A stretch of DNA of 64,000 nucleotides from Halomonas sp. SpR1 (GCF_031010175.1 NZ_JAUAMB010000003.1:124001-188000), one strand, 5' to 3'; shown: positions 9,223-19,308, counted from the first letter of the stretch. Made by a program: numbers and translations. The notes: generated by a model from the sequence alone, not told the origin.

Positions 9223-11148
9223 ATGCCCATGAAGCTGTTCGACGAGATCCCCCGCGAGCGCCCAACGACGCCGCTGCTTGACTCTTTTGATCATCCCGCT
9301 GCCCTGCGGGCCATGAATGCCAAGCAACTCGACCAACTGGCCGATGAGCTGCGCGCCTACCTACTCTATAGCGTGGGCGTTTCCGGCGGCCATTTTGGCG
9401 CGGGCCTTGGCGTAGTCGAGCTCTGCGTCGCCCTACATCACGCCTTTAATACGCCCCATGACCGTTTAGTCTGGGATGTTGGCCATCAAGCGTATCCGCA
9501 TAAAATTCTTACCGGCCGCCGCGAGACGATTTTAAGTATTCGCCAGCACGGTGGCCTGGCGGCGTTTCCCCGCCGCGCCGAATCCGAGTACGACACCTTC
9601 GGCGTCGGCCACTCCAGCACCTCGATTTCAGCGGCGCTAGGGATGGCGCTGGCAGCCAAGGCACAGGGCGATAAGCGCCGCGTTTGCGCGATTATCGGCG
9701 ACGGTGCGCTGACCGCAGGCATGGCCTTTGAAGCCCTGGCCCACGCGGGCCACGTAGATGCCAACCTGCTGGTGATTCTTAACGACAACGAAATGTCGAT
9801 TTCCGAGAACGTCGGCGGCATGGCGACCTACCTTGCCCGGGTGCTCTCCAGCAAGCCCTACCTGAAAATACGCGAAGAGAGCAAAAAAGTGCTTTCGCAT
9901 CTGCCCGGCGCATTAGAGCTTGCCCGGCGCACTGAAGAGCATATGAAAGGTATGGTCAGCCCCGCTACGCTGTTTGAAGAGATGGGCTTTAACTACGTTG
10001 GCCCCATTGATGGCCACGATCTCGACGCGCTCACCGAGACGCTGGAGAACCTCCGTGATCTCGACGGCCCGCAGTTTCTGCATATCAAAACGGTGAAAGG
10101 CAAAGGCTTCCTGCCCGCCGAGGCGGATCAGATTGGCTACCACGCCATCACCAAGCTGGAAAAACCCGAAGCGTTAGCCAACGCTACAGCGGTCAAGAAA
10201 CCGGTGGTTACCCCGCCACCCGCCAAGAAAAAGTACTGCAACGTGTTTGGCGACTGGGTGTGCGATATGGCGGCCACCGATCCGCGCCTAATGGGTATTA
10301 CCCCCGCCATGCGCGAGGGCTCCGACCTGATTCGCTTCTCAAAAGAGTACCCGCAGCGCTATTTTGATGTGGCGATTGCCGAGCAGCACGCGGTAACGCT
10401 GGCGGCGGGGATGGCCTGCGAAGGTATGAAGCCGGTGGTGGCGATTTACTCCACCTTTCTGCAGCGCGGCTACGACCAGCTCATTCATGACGTCGCCGTG
10501 CAGAATCTGGACGTCACCTTTGCCATTGATCGCGCGGGCTTGGTGGGTGAAGACGGCCCCACCCACCACGGCAGCATGGATCTCTCCTTTCTGCGTTGCG
10601 TGCCCGGCATGGTGATTCTAGCCCCGGCGGACGAAGCCGAGTGCCGCGCCATGCTCAGCGCCGCCTATCACCACCCTGGCCCTGCTGCGGTGCGCTACCC
10701 CCGAGGCACCGGCCCTGGTGCGGAAATTCCCGCGCATCTTGAGCCACTCGCCATTGGTAAAGCGGAAGTGCGCCGCCACGCCGCCAACGACGGCGTGCGT
10801 ATCGCGCTACTCGCCTTTGGCAGCCTCAACAGCGCCGCAGCGGAAGTCGCCGAAAAGTTGAACGCCACCCATGTCAATATGCGCTCCATCAAACCATTGG
10901 ATCGTGATGCGGTGCTGCACGCCGCCGACGAGCACGAACTGTTGGTGACACTGGAGGAGAACGTCATTGCCGGCGGCGCGGGCAGCGCTGTCAATGAGCT
11001 GCTCCACGCCGAAGGGGTTCAGGTGGAAGTGCTCAACCTCGGTCTACCGGACGCCTTTGTGGAGCATGGCACGCCTGCGCAGTTGCTTGCCGACTGCCAC
11101 CTGGATAGCGCAGGTATTGAGCAGGCTATACGCGCTCGACTTCCGTAA
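9223..11148 (+). CDS. dxs: 1-deoxy-D-xylulose-5-phosphate synthase Dxs
   Basis: Dxs makes DXP from pyruvate and glyceraldehyde 3-phosphate with thiamine diphosphate, the entry step of the MEP isoprenoid pathway. The product is 641 residues. The N-terminal domain has [17 protein letters not shown] and the ThDP/Mg motif [14 protein letters not shown]. The pyrimidine-binding domain has [15 protein letters not shown], and a transketolase C-terminal domain completes the fold. Two possible ATGs lie at 9223 and 9229. Grouping with ispA puts the first and a later isoprenoid step in one operon, as in E. coli. Confidence 0.96.
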   Translation: MPMKLFDEIPRERPTTPLLDSFDHPAALRAMNAKQLDQLADELRAYLLYSVGVSGGHFGAGLGVVELCVALHHAFNTPHDRLVWDVGHQAYPHKILTGRRETILSIRQHGGLAAFPRRAESEYDTFGVGHSSTSISAALGMALAAKAQGDKRRVCAIIGDGALTAGMAFEALAHAGHVDANLLVILNDNEMSISENVGGMATYLARVLSSKPYLKIREESKKVLSHLPGALELARRTEEHMKGMVSPATLFEEMGFNYVGPIDGHDLDALTETLENLRDLDGPQFLHIKTVKGKGFLPAEADQIGYHAITKLEKPEALANATAVKKPVVTPPPAKKKYCNVFGDWVCDMAATDPRLMGITPAMREGSDLIRFSKEYPQRYFDVAIAEQHAVTLAAGMACEGMKPVVAIYSTFLQRGYDQLIHDVAVQNLDVTFAIDRAGLVGEDGPTHHGSMDLSFLRCVPGMVILAPADEAECRAMLSAAYHHPGPAAVRYPRGTGPGAEIPAHLEPLAIGKAEVRRHAANDGVRIALLAFGSLNSAAAEVAEKLNATHVNMRSIKPLDRDAVLHAADEHELLVTLEENVIAGGAGSAVNELLHAEGVQVEVLNLGLPDAFVEHGTPAQLLADCHLDSAGIEQAIRARLP

Positions 11149-11180
11149 GCCATTATTTTTAAATTATCTTTGAGATCAAT

Positions 11181-11945
11181 ATGCTATTTCTAATTATTAT
11201 CTTCGCCTTGATTGGCCTTGCGTTTGGTGGCCCGGTAGGGCTGTTGATTGGCGGTGGCCTGGGCTGGTGGCTAGGCAAACGCCTTAGCCGTCGCCTGAAT
11301 ATCGCGCGGATGCGCATCCAGGAAGGCTTTCTGGAGTCGATCTTCTCGGTGATGGGCTGCCTGTGCCAAGCGGATGGCAAAGTCACCGACGGCGAGCTGG
11401 ACATTGCCGAAAAGCTGTTTGACCAGATGCACCTCCAGGGCGAACAGCGTGCCAAGGCACGCGCCGCTTTCGAGCGTGGCCGCGCCGATGACTTTAATCT
11501 GGATGCCGAGCTGGCCAACGTTAACCGCCTCACCCAGCGCCAGCCGGTTCTGCGTCAGGTATTTATCCAGGTTCAGCTCTCGGCTATTGCGGCTGACGGC
11601 GTGCTCCACCCCGCAGAGCACGAGATGATTCTGCGTGTTGCCCGGGGCGTAGGCTGCAGCGATGCGGAAGTTCAACAGATCGAAGCGATGCTGCACGGCG
11701 CCGCCGCCAACTCCCAGGGCGCCAGCGAAGAGGCCCTCAAAGATGCTTACCGCGTGCTTGGGGTTTCTGAAGACGCCAGCGACAGCGAGATCAAAAAAGC
11801 CTACCGCCGACTGATGAGCCAAAACCACCCGGACAAACTGGCTGGCAAAGGCCTGCCCGAAAGCATGCGTGAGGTCGCTCAAGCGCGCACCAGCGAAATC
11901 GGCAACGCTTACGAGCGGATCCGGGAGGCGCGGGGTAGCGCTTAG
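11181..11945 (+). CDS. djlA: Co-chaperone DjlA (membrane-anchored DnaJ-like protein)
   Basis: The product is 254 residues. One N-terminal membrane helix (about residues 1-30, glycine-rich) is followed by a TerB-like helical domain (about 50-165) with repeated acidic segments such as QADGKVTDGELDIAEKLF and AIAADGVLHPAEHEM. A C-terminal J domain (about 188-253) holds the catalytic HPD in SQNHPDKLAGKG. DjlA stimulates DnaK from the inner-membrane surface and is linked to envelope stress. The ribosome site is weak. The gene lies 32 bp after dxs and may be read from that operon. Its stop lies inside a short tandem repeat. Confidence 0.93.
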   Translation: MLFLIIIFALIGLAFGGPVGLLIGGGLGWWLGKRLSRRLNIARMRIQEGFLESIFSVMGCLCQADGKVTDGELDIAEKLFDQMHLQGEQRAKARAAFERGRADDFNLDAELANVNRLTQRQPVLRQVFIQVQLSAIAADGVLHPAEHEMILRVARGVGCSDAEVQQIEAMLHGAAANSQGASEEALKDAYRVLGVSEDASDSEIKKAYRRLMSQNHPDKLAGKGLPESMREVAQARTSEIGNAYERIREARGSA

Positions 11946-11974
11946 AGGTAGCTCTAATAGATAGCTCTAATAGA
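11936..11974 (+). repeat. 13-bp tandem repeat across the djlA stop
   Basis: TAGCTCTAATAGA occurs exactly at 11949-11961 and 11962-11974. A degenerate copy (GTAGCGCTTAGAG) upstream contains the djlA stop codon. Further TAA-containing relics follow to about 11990. The unit supplies TAG and TAA stops in shifting frames. Confidence 0.8.
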
Positions 11975-12048
11975 TAACATCGAGATAATCGACAGCGACG
12001 TTAACGCCCGCTAAATTAAAGCATCGATTTTTTCGCCAGGAGCACGCC

Positions 12049-12672
12049 ATGATCACGCTATACACTTTTCCCCACTCCCGCTCACTACGCGCAGCGTGGA
12101 CGCTTGAGGAGCTAGGGCTGGAGTATCAGTGCCAGCACGTGGCGTTGGATAAAGGCGAGGGCCAAACGGCAGAACATTTGGCGCGCCACCCGGACGGCAA
12201 GGTGCCGGTGATTGAGGATGGTGAACTAACCCTATTTGAATCGGCGCCGATTTGCCGTTACCTGGCGGAGCAGTATGGCGATGGTACGCTGCTGCCCAGC
12301 GACCCCGCCGCTCGCGCTCAGGTCGACCAGTGGCTCAGCTTTATTGTCACGGAAATTGAGCAGCCATTATGGAATCAGGCCAAACATAAATTTGCCCTGC
12401 CCACAGATAGGCGGGTTCCCGCTATTTTACCGACCTGTGCTTGGGAGTTTCAGCGTGCGCTAAGCGCACTAGAGCGCCGCTATAACGGGCAAGAAAACCT
12501 GGTGGGTAATACCTTTACCCTCGCGGATCTGTTTTTAACCCATACCTTATCGTGGGCAATCAGCATGAAGCACCGCCTACCCGAACCGCTGATGGCCTAT
12601 CGCGAACGCCACATACGACGCCCCGCGATGGCTAAGGCAATTGAGAAAGAGCAAGCAGCCGCGAAGGGTTAA
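12049..12672 (+). CDS. Glutathione S-transferase family protein
   Basis: The product is 207 residues; AGGAG lies 7 bases before the ATG. The N-terminal thioredoxin-like domain starts MITLYTFPHSRSLRAAWTLEELG, carries the cis-Pro in KVPVIEDG, and has ESAPICRYLAEQYG for the glutathione gamma-glutamyl group. An all-helical C-terminal domain includes FTLADLFLTHTLSWA. Ser in PHSRS is the likely catalytic residue. The substrate is unknown; detoxification or stress roles are typical. It is monocistronic, with its own terminator. Confidence 0.9.
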   Translation: MITLYTFPHSRSLRAAWTLEELGLEYQCQHVALDKGEGQTAEHLARHPDGKVPVIEDGELTLFESAPICRYLAEQYGDGTLLPSDPAARAQVDQWLSFIVTEIEQPLWNQAKHKFALPTDRRVPAILPTCAWEFQRALSALERRYNGQENLVGNTFTLADLFLTHTLSWAISMKHRLPEPLMAYRERHIRRPAMAKAIEKEQAAAKG

Positions 12673-12696
12673 TCGGTCATCTAAACGCTTTCAAAG

Positions 12697-12729
12697 CCGT
12701 TGCTGGCAGCGCATAGCAACGGTTGTTTG
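12697..12729 (+). terminator. Probable terminator after the GST gene
   Basis: A 7-bp stem CCGTTGC / GCAACGG with a 12-base loop is followed by TTGTTT. It lies between the GST gene and the convergent cheZ. Confidence 0.6.
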
Positions 12730-12744
12730 CGGGTCTAAATACCC

Positions 12745-13431
12745 CTAAAAGCCAAGCTCATCAAGTAGATCGTCTACTTGATCCTGTCCTGTTGCCACAT
12801 CTGTTTTGTCTTTACCCACCTGTGGCCCATTACGCAGTTTGGCATGTTCATCGCGATCATCTTCAAGCTTAACGCCATCGGTAACGTTGGGCACATTATC
12901 GACTAACACCTGAACAAGCTGCTCTTCGATTAGCTTGATGACTTCGATCATTTTCTTGATCACCTGGCCGGTGAGATCCTGGAAGTCCTGAGCCATCATG
13001 ATTTCAAGCAGCTCTTTTTGCGTCGCCCCGGTTGCGCTGGGAAGCTTGCTGTTCAAAAAGTCCTGGGTATCCTCGACGAGTTTAGGATCGCCCTCAACCG
13101 CCGCGAGCTTGGCTGCCGCTACCTGCCAGCGCTTATTAAGCGCAGCGCCCTCTTCCTCAAGGCTGTCTTGTACGGGTTGCGCACGCTCAACGGCATTTAA
13201 TGCCCGCTCTGCTGCCTGCTCGGTCATTGAAGCAACATAGTTGAGCCGGTCATTGGCATCCGGTATCGCTTGCGCCGCCTGGCTAATCTGCTGATCTAAG
13301 CCCAGCTCTTTCATGCTGTCCCGCAGCAGGCGCGTCAAGTGGCCTATGCGATGCACCATTTCATCAGTACTGTCTTTTTTGCCCAGTACCGACGGCATGG
13401 TCGTGTCGTGGGCGTTGTTAACAGTGCTCAT
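12745..13431 (-). CDS. cheZ: Chemotaxis phosphatase CheZ
   Basis: The product is 228 residues, almost entirely helical. The CheZ active helix is present as AQDFQDLTGQVIKKMIEVI (about residues 148-166), with the catalytic Gln in the first DFQDLTGQ. The C-terminus ends DQVDDLLDELGF, the amphipathic peptide that docks on CheY. CheZ removes phosphate from CheY-P and so resets flagellar switching. It is unusual that no cheY, cheA or flagellar gene flanks it: the neighbours are a GST and trhA. AGAGG lies before the ATG. A sigma-28-like promoter about 135 bases upstream should couple it to the flagellar regulon. Confidence 0.94.
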   Translation of the reverse strand: MSTVNNAHDTTMPSVLGKKDSTDEMVHRIGHLTRLLRDSMKELGLDQQISQAAQAIPDANDRLNYVASMTEQAAERALNAVERAQPVQDSLEEEGAALNKRWQVAAAKLAAVEGDPKLVEDTQDFLNSKLPSATGATQKELLEIMMAQDFQDLTGQVIKKMIEVIKLIEEQLVQVLVDNVPNVTDGVKLEDDRDEHAKLRNGPQVGKDKTDVATGQDQVDDLLDELGF

Positions 13432-13566
13432 GACAATCCTCTTGTTGGAAAATCTTGTTGAATGTCGTTTTGGGTGTGGCGATAGACATCACTATGCGAA
13501 CCCGCTGTGGTTTTTCAGGCCATTCGGCGTTAAATACATTCAGGTCAGCACCTAACCCCAATACTA

Positions 13567-13593
13567 CTTTCGGCTTAACATCCAAAAACTTAA
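13567..13593 (-). promoter_or_regulatory. Sigma-28 (FliA)-type promoter for cheZ
   Basis: On the minus strand, TTAAGTTT at 13593-13586 and GCCGAAAG at 13574-13567 are separated by exactly 11 bases. The consensus is TAAAGTTT-N11-GCCGATAA (13 of 16 box positions match). It is correctly oriented, about 135 bases from the cheZ start. Confidence 0.75.
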
Positions 13594-13710
13594 GTTTGCG
13601 GCTTAGTTTACAGAGGGATTCTCTGACTTACAGGTATTTTTGACCCGTTAAAAAGCCATCTAATAGGTAGGCAAAGCTAAAAGGTCGTGACTCGACGTCA
13701 GGTACAAACC

Positions 13711-14400
13711 CTAAGCAGCCGAAACGTGAGGCAGAACGGCGCTATAAACGGCAAAGTAGTGACAGACACTGCCGCCAATCACAAACAGATGCCAGATGGC
13801 GTGGTTGTAGGGAATAGCACGCACGGCGTAGAAGATAACCCCTAGTGTGTAGGTAATCCCTCCTGCGGCAAGCAGGACGATACCGGTTTTCGATAAACTC
13901 GCCGCCATCTCGCCTGACGCCAGCACGATCATCCAGCCCATAAGCAAATAAATCGCTACGCGTAATACCGAAAAGCGTTGAGGCCATAACAATTTGCAGG
14001 CAATGCCCGCCAGCGCCAGCGTCCACACGGCCACAAATAAGATCCAGCCCGTAGTGCCGCGCATATTGACGAGTAAAAAGGGTGTGTAAGTCCCTGCGAT
14101 AAGTAGATAAATCGCACAGTGATCGAGTAACTGAAAGCGCTGCTTCCAGCGCGGGTGAGGGATGCCGTGGTAAAGGGTCGAAGCGGTATACAGCAGGACA
14201 AGCGTGGTGCCGTAAAGGCTCAGACTGACAATTTTCCATGGATCGACATGGGCCGCAAAGCTCGCTGCCGCCAGCAGTACCACCATCCCCACCAGGCTGA
14301 GCACAGCCCCGATACCGTGGGTGATACTGTGCAGGCGCTCTTCTTCAAGACTGAACTCATCAAGCACTGGGTCGGTGTCGTTCATATAAGCGTCCTTCAA
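13711..14400 (-). CDS. trhA: Hemolysin III / PAQR family membrane protein TrhA
   Basis: The product is 229 residues with seven predicted membrane helices and the family's metal-site motifs. These are EERLHSITHGIGA at the N-terminus, STLYHGIPHPRWKQRFQLLDHCAIYLLIAGTYTP in the middle (quoted in parts: STLYHG, LDHCAIY, AGTYTP), and the late NHAIWHLFVIGGSVCHY. It belongs to the bacterial PAQR proteins. In E. coli the homologue affects membrane energetics and fluidity; the name hemolysin III is historical. Two ATGs (14400 and 14385) are possible starts. Confidence 0.92.
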   Translation of the reverse strand: MKDAYMNDTDPVLDEFSLEEERLHSITHGIGAVLSLVGMVVLLAAASFAAHVDPWKIVSLSLYGTTLVLLYTASTLYHGIPHPRWKQRFQLLDHCAIYLLIAGTYTPFLLVNMRGTTGWILFVAVWTLALAGIACKLLWPQRFSVLRVAIYLLMGWMIVLASGEMAASLSKTGIVLLAAGGITYTLGVIFYAVRAIPYNHAIWHLFVIGGSVCHYFAVYSAVLPHVSAA

Positions 14401-14490
14401 CTAGTCTCCTTTCCTGATAGTCTATTCAAGCAATATAATAATGACATTTCATCGTGTGACGTTTTTTACGGTAGTTTTTCATACAGAAAT

Positions 14491-14525
14491 ATAAAAACCG
14501 AACCCAGATTCGTTACCAGGTTCGG
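14491..14525 (-). terminator. Terminator for the adh / small membrane protein transcript
   Basis: The stem CCGAACC / GGTTCGG (14498-14504, 14519-14525) has, on the minus strand, TTTTTAT directly after it. It lies just downstream of the gene at 14561-15085. Confidence 0.75.
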
Positions 14526-14560
14526 CTGAATCTTCGCCTGAGTCACTTTCTCGCATCCAG

Positions 14561-15085
14561 TTATAGGGTGGGAGAAGGCAAGGCATCCTTCATGTCGGCG
14601 GGCACATCAAAATCCAGTGCGGCGCCCCGCGCGCTATCCAGCCCCTGGGGAAAACCGCTGCGATGGCTGTAGTCGGGAGTAACACCGCCCTGATAGGCAT
14701 GCCGTTTGCTCAAAGCCTTGGCGCAAGCGCAATCGATTGCGGTGAGAATACCCACGGCAGTTAATGCCAGGTACACGTTCTCTTTCTTTGTGTTGCGCTC
14801 ATCATTCAAGGCATAGGTGAGCACGGCAAGATCGATTACGTCGCCTCCCAAGCGGCTCCATATAGCGGGAGTGGGGTTATCCGAAAGCGCACCGATACCA
14901 CTCATTATTCCTCTTACCCCACAGGCACGCATGCCGTTTTCACTGCCTTCCATACCAAGCTGTTGGGTAATTTTACCGGGCGCTAACAATTGATAAAGTC
15001 CAACCCCAAGGCTTAGCCAGCCAAGCCCCCGGGCAAGCTTGTCTGATGGGCTTAGCGATTGGGTCATGTCTGATTGATTATGCAT
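14561..15085 (-). CDS. Small membrane protein of unknown function next to a zinc alcohol dehydrogenase
   Basis: The product is 174 residues. Hydrophobic segments include LARGLGWLSLGVGLYQLLAPG (about 17-37), a glycine-rich middle (CGVRGIMSGIGAL) and VYLALTAVGILTAIDCACAKAL (about 104-125). The LGWxSLGLGLxxLLAPG opening resembles the membrane part found before SRPBCC/cyclase-dehydrase domains in other proteobacteria, but the SRPBCC domain itself is absent here. It follows the alcohol dehydrogenase by 22 bases on the same strand and ends at a terminator, so the two form a small operon. No function is assigned; pairing with a formaldehyde-dehydrogenase-like ADH is the only clue. Confidence 0.75.
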   Translation of the reverse strand: MHNQSDMTQSLSPSDKLARGLGWLSLGVGLYQLLAPGKITQQLGMEGSENGMRACGVRGIMSGIGALSDNPTPAIWSRLGGDVIDLAVLTYALNDERNTKKENVYLALTAVGILTAIDCACAKALSKRHAYQGGVTPDYSHRSGFPQGLDSARGAALDFDVPADMKDALPSPTL

Positions 15086-15107
15086 ACTTACCTCCTTGTC
15101 GGTTTGT

Positions 15108-16277
15108 TCAAGGTTTGAGGATCACCTTGACGCACCCATCCTGTTTATCGCGGAAGGTTTTATACATTTCGGGGCCTTGATCCAGCCCCACCGAATGCGT
15201 GATAACAAACGAGGGGTCGATCTGGCCTTCATCAATACGACGCAGCAGATCATCAGTCCAACGATTAACGTGTGTTTGGCCGGTGCGAACGGTCAACCCT
15301 TTGTTCATTAACGCGCCCATGGGGATCTTATCGACTAGGCCGCCGTAGACGCCGGGAATTGATAGCACCCCAGCGGGACGACATACGTAGATCATCTCGC
15401 GCAGTACATGGGCACGATCGCTCTCCATCAGCATGGCTTGCTTTACGCGATCGTAAATAGAGTCCAGTGATCGCGTGGAATGCGCTTCGAGACCCACCGC
15501 ATCAATACATTTTTCCGGCCCTTTACCATTGGTCAGGTCTTGCAGCCGCCCAAGGACGCTCTCCTGATCAAAGTTGATGGTGATAGCCCCGCCCGCCTCT
15601 GCCATGGAGAGCCGCTCGGGAACGTTATCGATGACCACCACTTGTTTTGCACCTAAAAGTACAGCGCTGCGAACACAAAACTGACCTACGGGGCCAGCGC
15701 CCCAGACCACCACCGTATCGGTAGGTTGAATGTCGCACTGTACCGCCGCCTGCCAACCAGTGGGAAAGATGTCACCAAGGAATAGCACTTGTTCATCGGT
15801 GAGGGTGCTGGGCACTTTAATGTGCGTGGTATCGGCAAAAGGTACGCGAACGAACTCTGCCTGACCACCCGCGTATCCGCCAGTGAGATGAGAGTAGCCA
15901 AACAACCCTGCGCCACCATGGCCAAACACCTTATCGGCCAAGTCTTTATTACGGTTAGAGCGCTCACAAACCGAATAGTTACCGCGCTGGCACTGCTCGC
16001 ATTCACCGCAGAAGATGGTGAAGGGAACCACTACCCGATCACCCACCTTTAGATTCTTTACTTCGCTTCCAACCTCCATCACTTCGCCCATGAACTCATG
16101 TCCAAGGACATCGCCTGACTGCATACCGGGTATGAAATGATCGTAAAGATGGAGATCGGAGCCGCAGATAGCACAGCTACTGACGTTAATAATAGCATCG
16201 CGGGGATGCTCAATTTCCGGATCCGGCACGGTATCGTACCGAACGTCGTTTTTGCCGTGCCAACATAGCGCTTTCAT
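15108..16277 (-). CDS. Zinc-dependent alcohol dehydrogenase (glutathione-independent formaldehyde dehydrogenase-like)
   Basis: This is a 389-residue medium-chain dehydrogenase. Catalytic-zinc ligands are in [12 protein letters not shown] (Cys near 38) and GHEFMGEV. Structural-zinc cysteines are in [15 protein letters not shown] (about 91-105). The Rossmann motif is [14 protein letters not shown] (near 194). The long insert after it and the [20 protein letters not shown] segment are typical of the formaldehyde-dehydrogenase-like clade, which oxidises small alcohols or aldehydes with NAD. The true substrate is not known. It is the first gene of a two-gene unit with the small membrane protein downstream. 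Confidence 0.9.
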   Translation of the reverse strand: MKALCWHGKNDVRYDTVPDPEIEHPRDAIINVSSCAICGSDLHLYDHFIPGMQSGDVLGHEFMGEVMEVGSEVKNLKVGDRVVVPFTIFCGECEQCQRGNYSVCERSNRNKDLADKVFGHGGAGLFGYSHLTGGYAGGQAEFVRVPFADTTHIKVPSTLTDEQVLFLGDIFPTGWQAAVQCDIQPTDTVVVWGAGPVGQFCVRSAVLLGAKQVVVIDNVPERLSMAEAGGAITINFDQESVLGRLQDLTNGKGPEKCIDAVGLEAHSTRSLDSIYDRVKQAMLMESDRAHVLREMIYVCRPAGVLSIPGVYGGLVDKIPMGALMNKGLTVRTGQTHVNRWTDDLLRRIDEGQIDPSFVITHSVGLDQGPEMYKTFRDKQDGCVKVILKP

Positions 16278-16407
16278 CGTCGCCTCTCCTTAAACGTTTT
16301 ATCCGTCATTAGCATCCCGCTACGTATCAACATAGCTCAGATGGCGGAGTAAAAAGGTTAAAAAAAAGCAAAGTTTGCGACAGCGTTACCTCTTTAACCT
16401 AGGGTTC

Positions 16408-17043
16408 TCACCCCTTACGCTCAATATCCACATCGCTGGCGTGGGTAAAATCATCCAACGCCATCATATGACCGAGCTTGCCCGCTTTGGTTGAGAGGTA
16501 CTGTTCGTTATGAGGATTCAGACCGGTGGTGATCGGCAGCCGTTCGACGACATTCACACCATCACGGGTGAGGGCATCCACCTTACGCGGGTTGTTGGTC
16601 ATTAATCGCAGTGACGTAATGCCTAGATGGTTGAGCATTGGCACGCACAGGTCGTAGCGACGCATGTCGGCGCCAAAACCAAGCTGCTCGTTAGCCTCGA
16701 CCGTATCAGCACCCTGATCCTGCAGGTGATAGGCGCGAATCTTGTTTAGCAAGCCAATACCGCGCCCCTCTTGGCGCAGATAAAACAGGACGCCGCGGCC
16801 CTCTTCGGCGATGCGTTTAAGCGCTTCCTGAAGCTGGTAGCCGCAGTCGCAGCGCATGGAAAATAGCGCATCACCGGTTAAACACTCGGAGTGCACCCGC
16901 CCCAATACCGGCTCGTCGCCGGTCACATCACCCAGCGTTAGGGCGATATGATCCTTGCCAGTGGCCTCATCTTCGAAGCCATGCATAGTAAATGTTGCCC
17001 AGGGCGTGGGCAGCCGGGAAGCGGCAATGAAGCGAATGGTCAC
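16408..17043 (-). CDS. ribA: GTP cyclohydrolase II RibA
   Basis: RibA opens GTP to give the first committed riboflavin intermediate plus formate. The product is 211 residues. The zinc site is in [17 protein letters not shown] (three Cys). Substrate residues follow in [21 protein letters not shown] and the NNPRK motif ([10 protein letters not shown]). It is a stand-alone RibA, not a RibBA fusion. I see no FMN riboswitch upstream. It is divergent from hemE. Confidence 0.95.
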   Translation of the reverse strand: MTIRFIAASRLPTPWATFTMHGFEDEATGKDHIALTLGDVTGDEPVLGRVHSECLTGDALFSMRCDCGYQLQEALKRIAEEGRGVLFYLRQEGRGIGLLNKIRAYHLQDQGADTVEANEQLGFGADMRRYDLCVPMLNHLGITSLRLMTNNPRKVDALTRDGVNVVERLPITTGLNPHNEQYLSTKAGKLGHMMALDDFTHASDVDIERKG

Positions 17044-17227
17044 AGGTTACCTCGCTGATTGACCAAACCAGTTAACCACACCAGTGTTGGCAAAGTGGGC
17101 CAGTATTCTAACAGGAAGCGGCGCACGCCTCACGTTGGCGGAGACGCTAAAATCGGCTAATTAAACGAGAAAAATTGATCGGGTGCGACGATTTTGCCAC
17201 TTCGTACGCCGCCCTAGCGCTTATCTT

Positions 17228-17297
17228 CAAGTACAATTGCACGCATACGTTCCCAAGTACGCCTGAACATGCAGTTCTCAGTACCTATCTCAAGTAC
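17228..17297. repeat. Four CAAGTAC-type direct repeats upstream of hemE
   Basis: CAAGTAC occurs at 17228-17234, 17254-17260 and 17291-17297, with a shortened TCAGTAC at 17278-17284, all in the 286-bp ribA-hemE divergent region. This could be a repeated protein-binding motif or a decayed tandem repeat. Confidence 0.5.
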
Positions 17298-17329
17298 GAT
17301 ACGGGCAAATTTCTTAAGAGCAAGTGTCT

Positions 17330-18442
17330 ATGACTTCCACACCGTTGCAAAATGATCGATTCCTTCGCGCGCTCGCGCGTAAGCCCGTTGACCGTACCCC
17401 GGTATGGATGATGCGCCAAGCGGGCCGCTACCTGCCGGAATACCGCGCCCGTCGAGCCGATGCAGGCAGCTTTATGGATCTATGCCGTAACCATGACCTG
17501 GCCTGCGAAGTCACCCTACAGCCCTTGGAGCGCTACCCACTCGATGCTGCCATCCTTTTTTCGGATATTTTAACCATTCCGGATGCCATGGGTCTTGGGC
17601 TCTATTTTGAAACCGGCGAAGGCCCCAAGTTTCGTAAAACCGTGCGCACCCAGGAAGAGGTTGCCGCGTTAGGTGTGCCCGACGCAGAACGCGATCTGGA
17701 TTACGTAATGCGTGCGGTGTCGACCATTCGTCGCGAATTGAATGGCCGTATGCCACTGATTGGTTTCTCTGGCAGCCCCTGGACGCTAGCGACGTATATG
17801 GTCGAAGGCGGTTCCAGCAAGGATTTCCGCCACCTGAAAACCATGCTCTATGATACGCCAGACACCATGCATCAACTGCTGGATACCCTGGCCCACGCGG
17901 TGACTGACTACCTGAACGCGCAGATTCGTGCGGGCGCTCAAGCGGTGCAGATTTTTGATACCTGGGGCGGCGCGTTGTCTACGCCCGCGTATCTGGAATT
18001 CTCGCTGCGCTATATGGAACAGATTGTCTCTGGTCTGATCCGCGAGCACGATGGACGCCGCGTACCGGTGATCCTGTTCACTAAAAACGGCGGCCAGTGG
18101 CTTGAACATATCGCCTGTGCCGGTGCCGATGCGCTGGGTATAGACTGGTCTACTGAGCTTTCCGATGCCCGTGCCCGCGTTGGCCACAAGGTCGCACTGC
18201 AGGGTAACCTCGACCCCAACGTGCTGTTTGCCCGTCCCTCGGCTATCCGCGCCGAAGTGGCCCGAGTACTGGAGAGCTACGGCCACGGCCCTGGCCACGT
18301 GTTTAACCTGGGCCACGGTATCAGTCAGTTTACCAACCCCGACAACGTCACCGCCTTTATGGAGGCGCTGCACGAGTTAAGCCCGCAGTATCACCGCGAT
18401 ATTCCGATGCACACAAATGCACAGCACTCAGGAGCCAATTGA
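17330..18442 (+). CDS. hemE: Uroporphyrinogen decarboxylase HemE
   Basis: HemE removes four carboxyl groups from uroporphyrinogen III to give coproporphyrinogen III in heme synthesis. The ATG at 17330 is preferred over the in-frame GTG at 17324 because the AAGAG site is 9 bases from it. The product is 370 residues. Both signatures are present: [14 protein letters not shown] near residue 26 and [17 protein letters not shown] near 145. Its stop overlaps the speE start (TGATG), implying translational coupling. Confidence 0.96.
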   Translation: MTSTPLQNDRFLRALARKPVDRTPVWMMRQAGRYLPEYRARRADAGSFMDLCRNHDLACEVTLQPLERYPLDAAILFSDILTIPDAMGLGLYFETGEGPKFRKTVRTQEEVAALGVPDAERDLDYVMRAVSTIRRELNGRMPLIGFSGSPWTLATYMVEGGSSKDFRHLKTMLYDTPDTMHQLLDTLAHAVTDYLNAQIRAGAQAVQIFDTWGGALSTPAYLEFSLRYMEQIVSGLIREHDGRRVPVILFTKNGGQWLEHIACAGADALGIDWSTELSDARARVGHKVALQGNLDPNVLFARPSAIRAEVARVLESYGHGPGHVFNLGHGISQFTNPDNVTAFMEALHELSPQYHRDIPMHTNAQHSGAN

Positions 18443-19308
18443 TGAGCGATTTACGCGACGACCAGTGGTTTACCGAAGTCTTTAATAGCCACGGTAGCGC
18501 CTTCTCACTGAAGATCTCTGAAAAGCTGCTGGATGTGCAGAGCGAGTACCAGCACCTGGAGGTTTACGCCACCGAGACCTACGGCAACCTGATGGTGCTG
18601 GATGGCTGCGTGATGCTGACCGATCGCGACAACTTTCTTTATCACGAGATGATCGCTCACCCGGCGCTGTTTACCCACCAAGATCCCAAGCGAGTGGTCA
18701 TTATCGGTGGTGGCGACTGCGGCACCTTAAAAGAGGTGCTGCGTCACCCCGGTGTTGAAAAAGTAACTCAGATTGATATCGACGAAGAGGTCACGAAAGC
18801 GTCTGAGCGCTTCTTTCCATCACTGGTTGAATCGAATAGCGATGCCCGCGCCGAGCTACTGTTCGCCGATGGCGTGAAATGGGTAGACGATGCACCGGAT
18901 GAGAGCATCGATGTGCTGATTATCGACTCCACCGACCCGGTTGGGCCTGCTGAAGGATTGTTTAAAACCGACTTTCTAAAGCGCTGCCACCGCATTTTAA
19001 AAGACGGCGGCGTAATAGTGCAGCAGAGCGAGTCACCGCTGTATCACAGCGGTTCGATCATCCGTGAGCTGCGTAACGACATGCAGGAAGCCGGTTTTGA
19101 TAGCGTCGCCACGCTGCCGTTCCCCCAGCCAGTGTACCCGTCAGGCTGGTGGAGCGTGACGTTGGCAGGTAAGGCCATCGACGTTAATGCCTTTCGCGAG
19201 CAGGCGGCGGCAAGCCACGCACTACCGCTTGAATACTACAGTGTCGAAGCCCATCGCGGCGCACTCGCGCTACCGCCGTTTATGCGCAGGGCTTTCACGG
19301 CCAAGTAA
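18442..19308 (+). CDS. speE: Polyamine aminopropyltransferase (spermidine synthase) SpeE
   Basis: SpeE transfers the aminopropyl group of decarboxylated SAM to putrescine, making spermidine. The ATG at 18442 overlaps the hemE TGA; AGGAG is 7 bases upstream. The product is 288 residues. The SAM-binding motif is VVIIGGGDCGTLKEVLRH (near 77) with IDIDEEV after it. The catalytic Asp region is DVLIIDSTDPVGPAEGLF (near 155). The YPSGWWSVTLAGK tail is typical. Pairing of heme and polyamine genes in one overlapping unit is the only unusual feature. Confidence 0.95.
   Translation: MSDLRDDQWFTEVFNSHGSAFSLKISEKLLDVQSEYQHLEVYATETYGNLMVLDGCVMLTDRDNFLYHEMIAHPALFTHQDPKRVVIIGGGDCGTLKEVLRHPGVEKVTQIDIDEEVTKASERFFPSLVESNSDARAELLFADGVKWVDDAPDESIDVLIIDSTDPVGPAEGLFKTDFLKRCHRILKDGGVIVQQSESPLYHSGSIIRELRNDMQEAGFDSVATLPFPQPVYPSGWWSVTLAGKAIDVNAFREQAAASHALPLEYYSVEAHRGALALPPFMRRAFTAK

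Noticed and set aside
16408..17329. FMN riboswitch upstream of ribA
   Set aside because: The 286-bp gap has no recognisable RFN element; it is divergent promoter sequence with short repeats.
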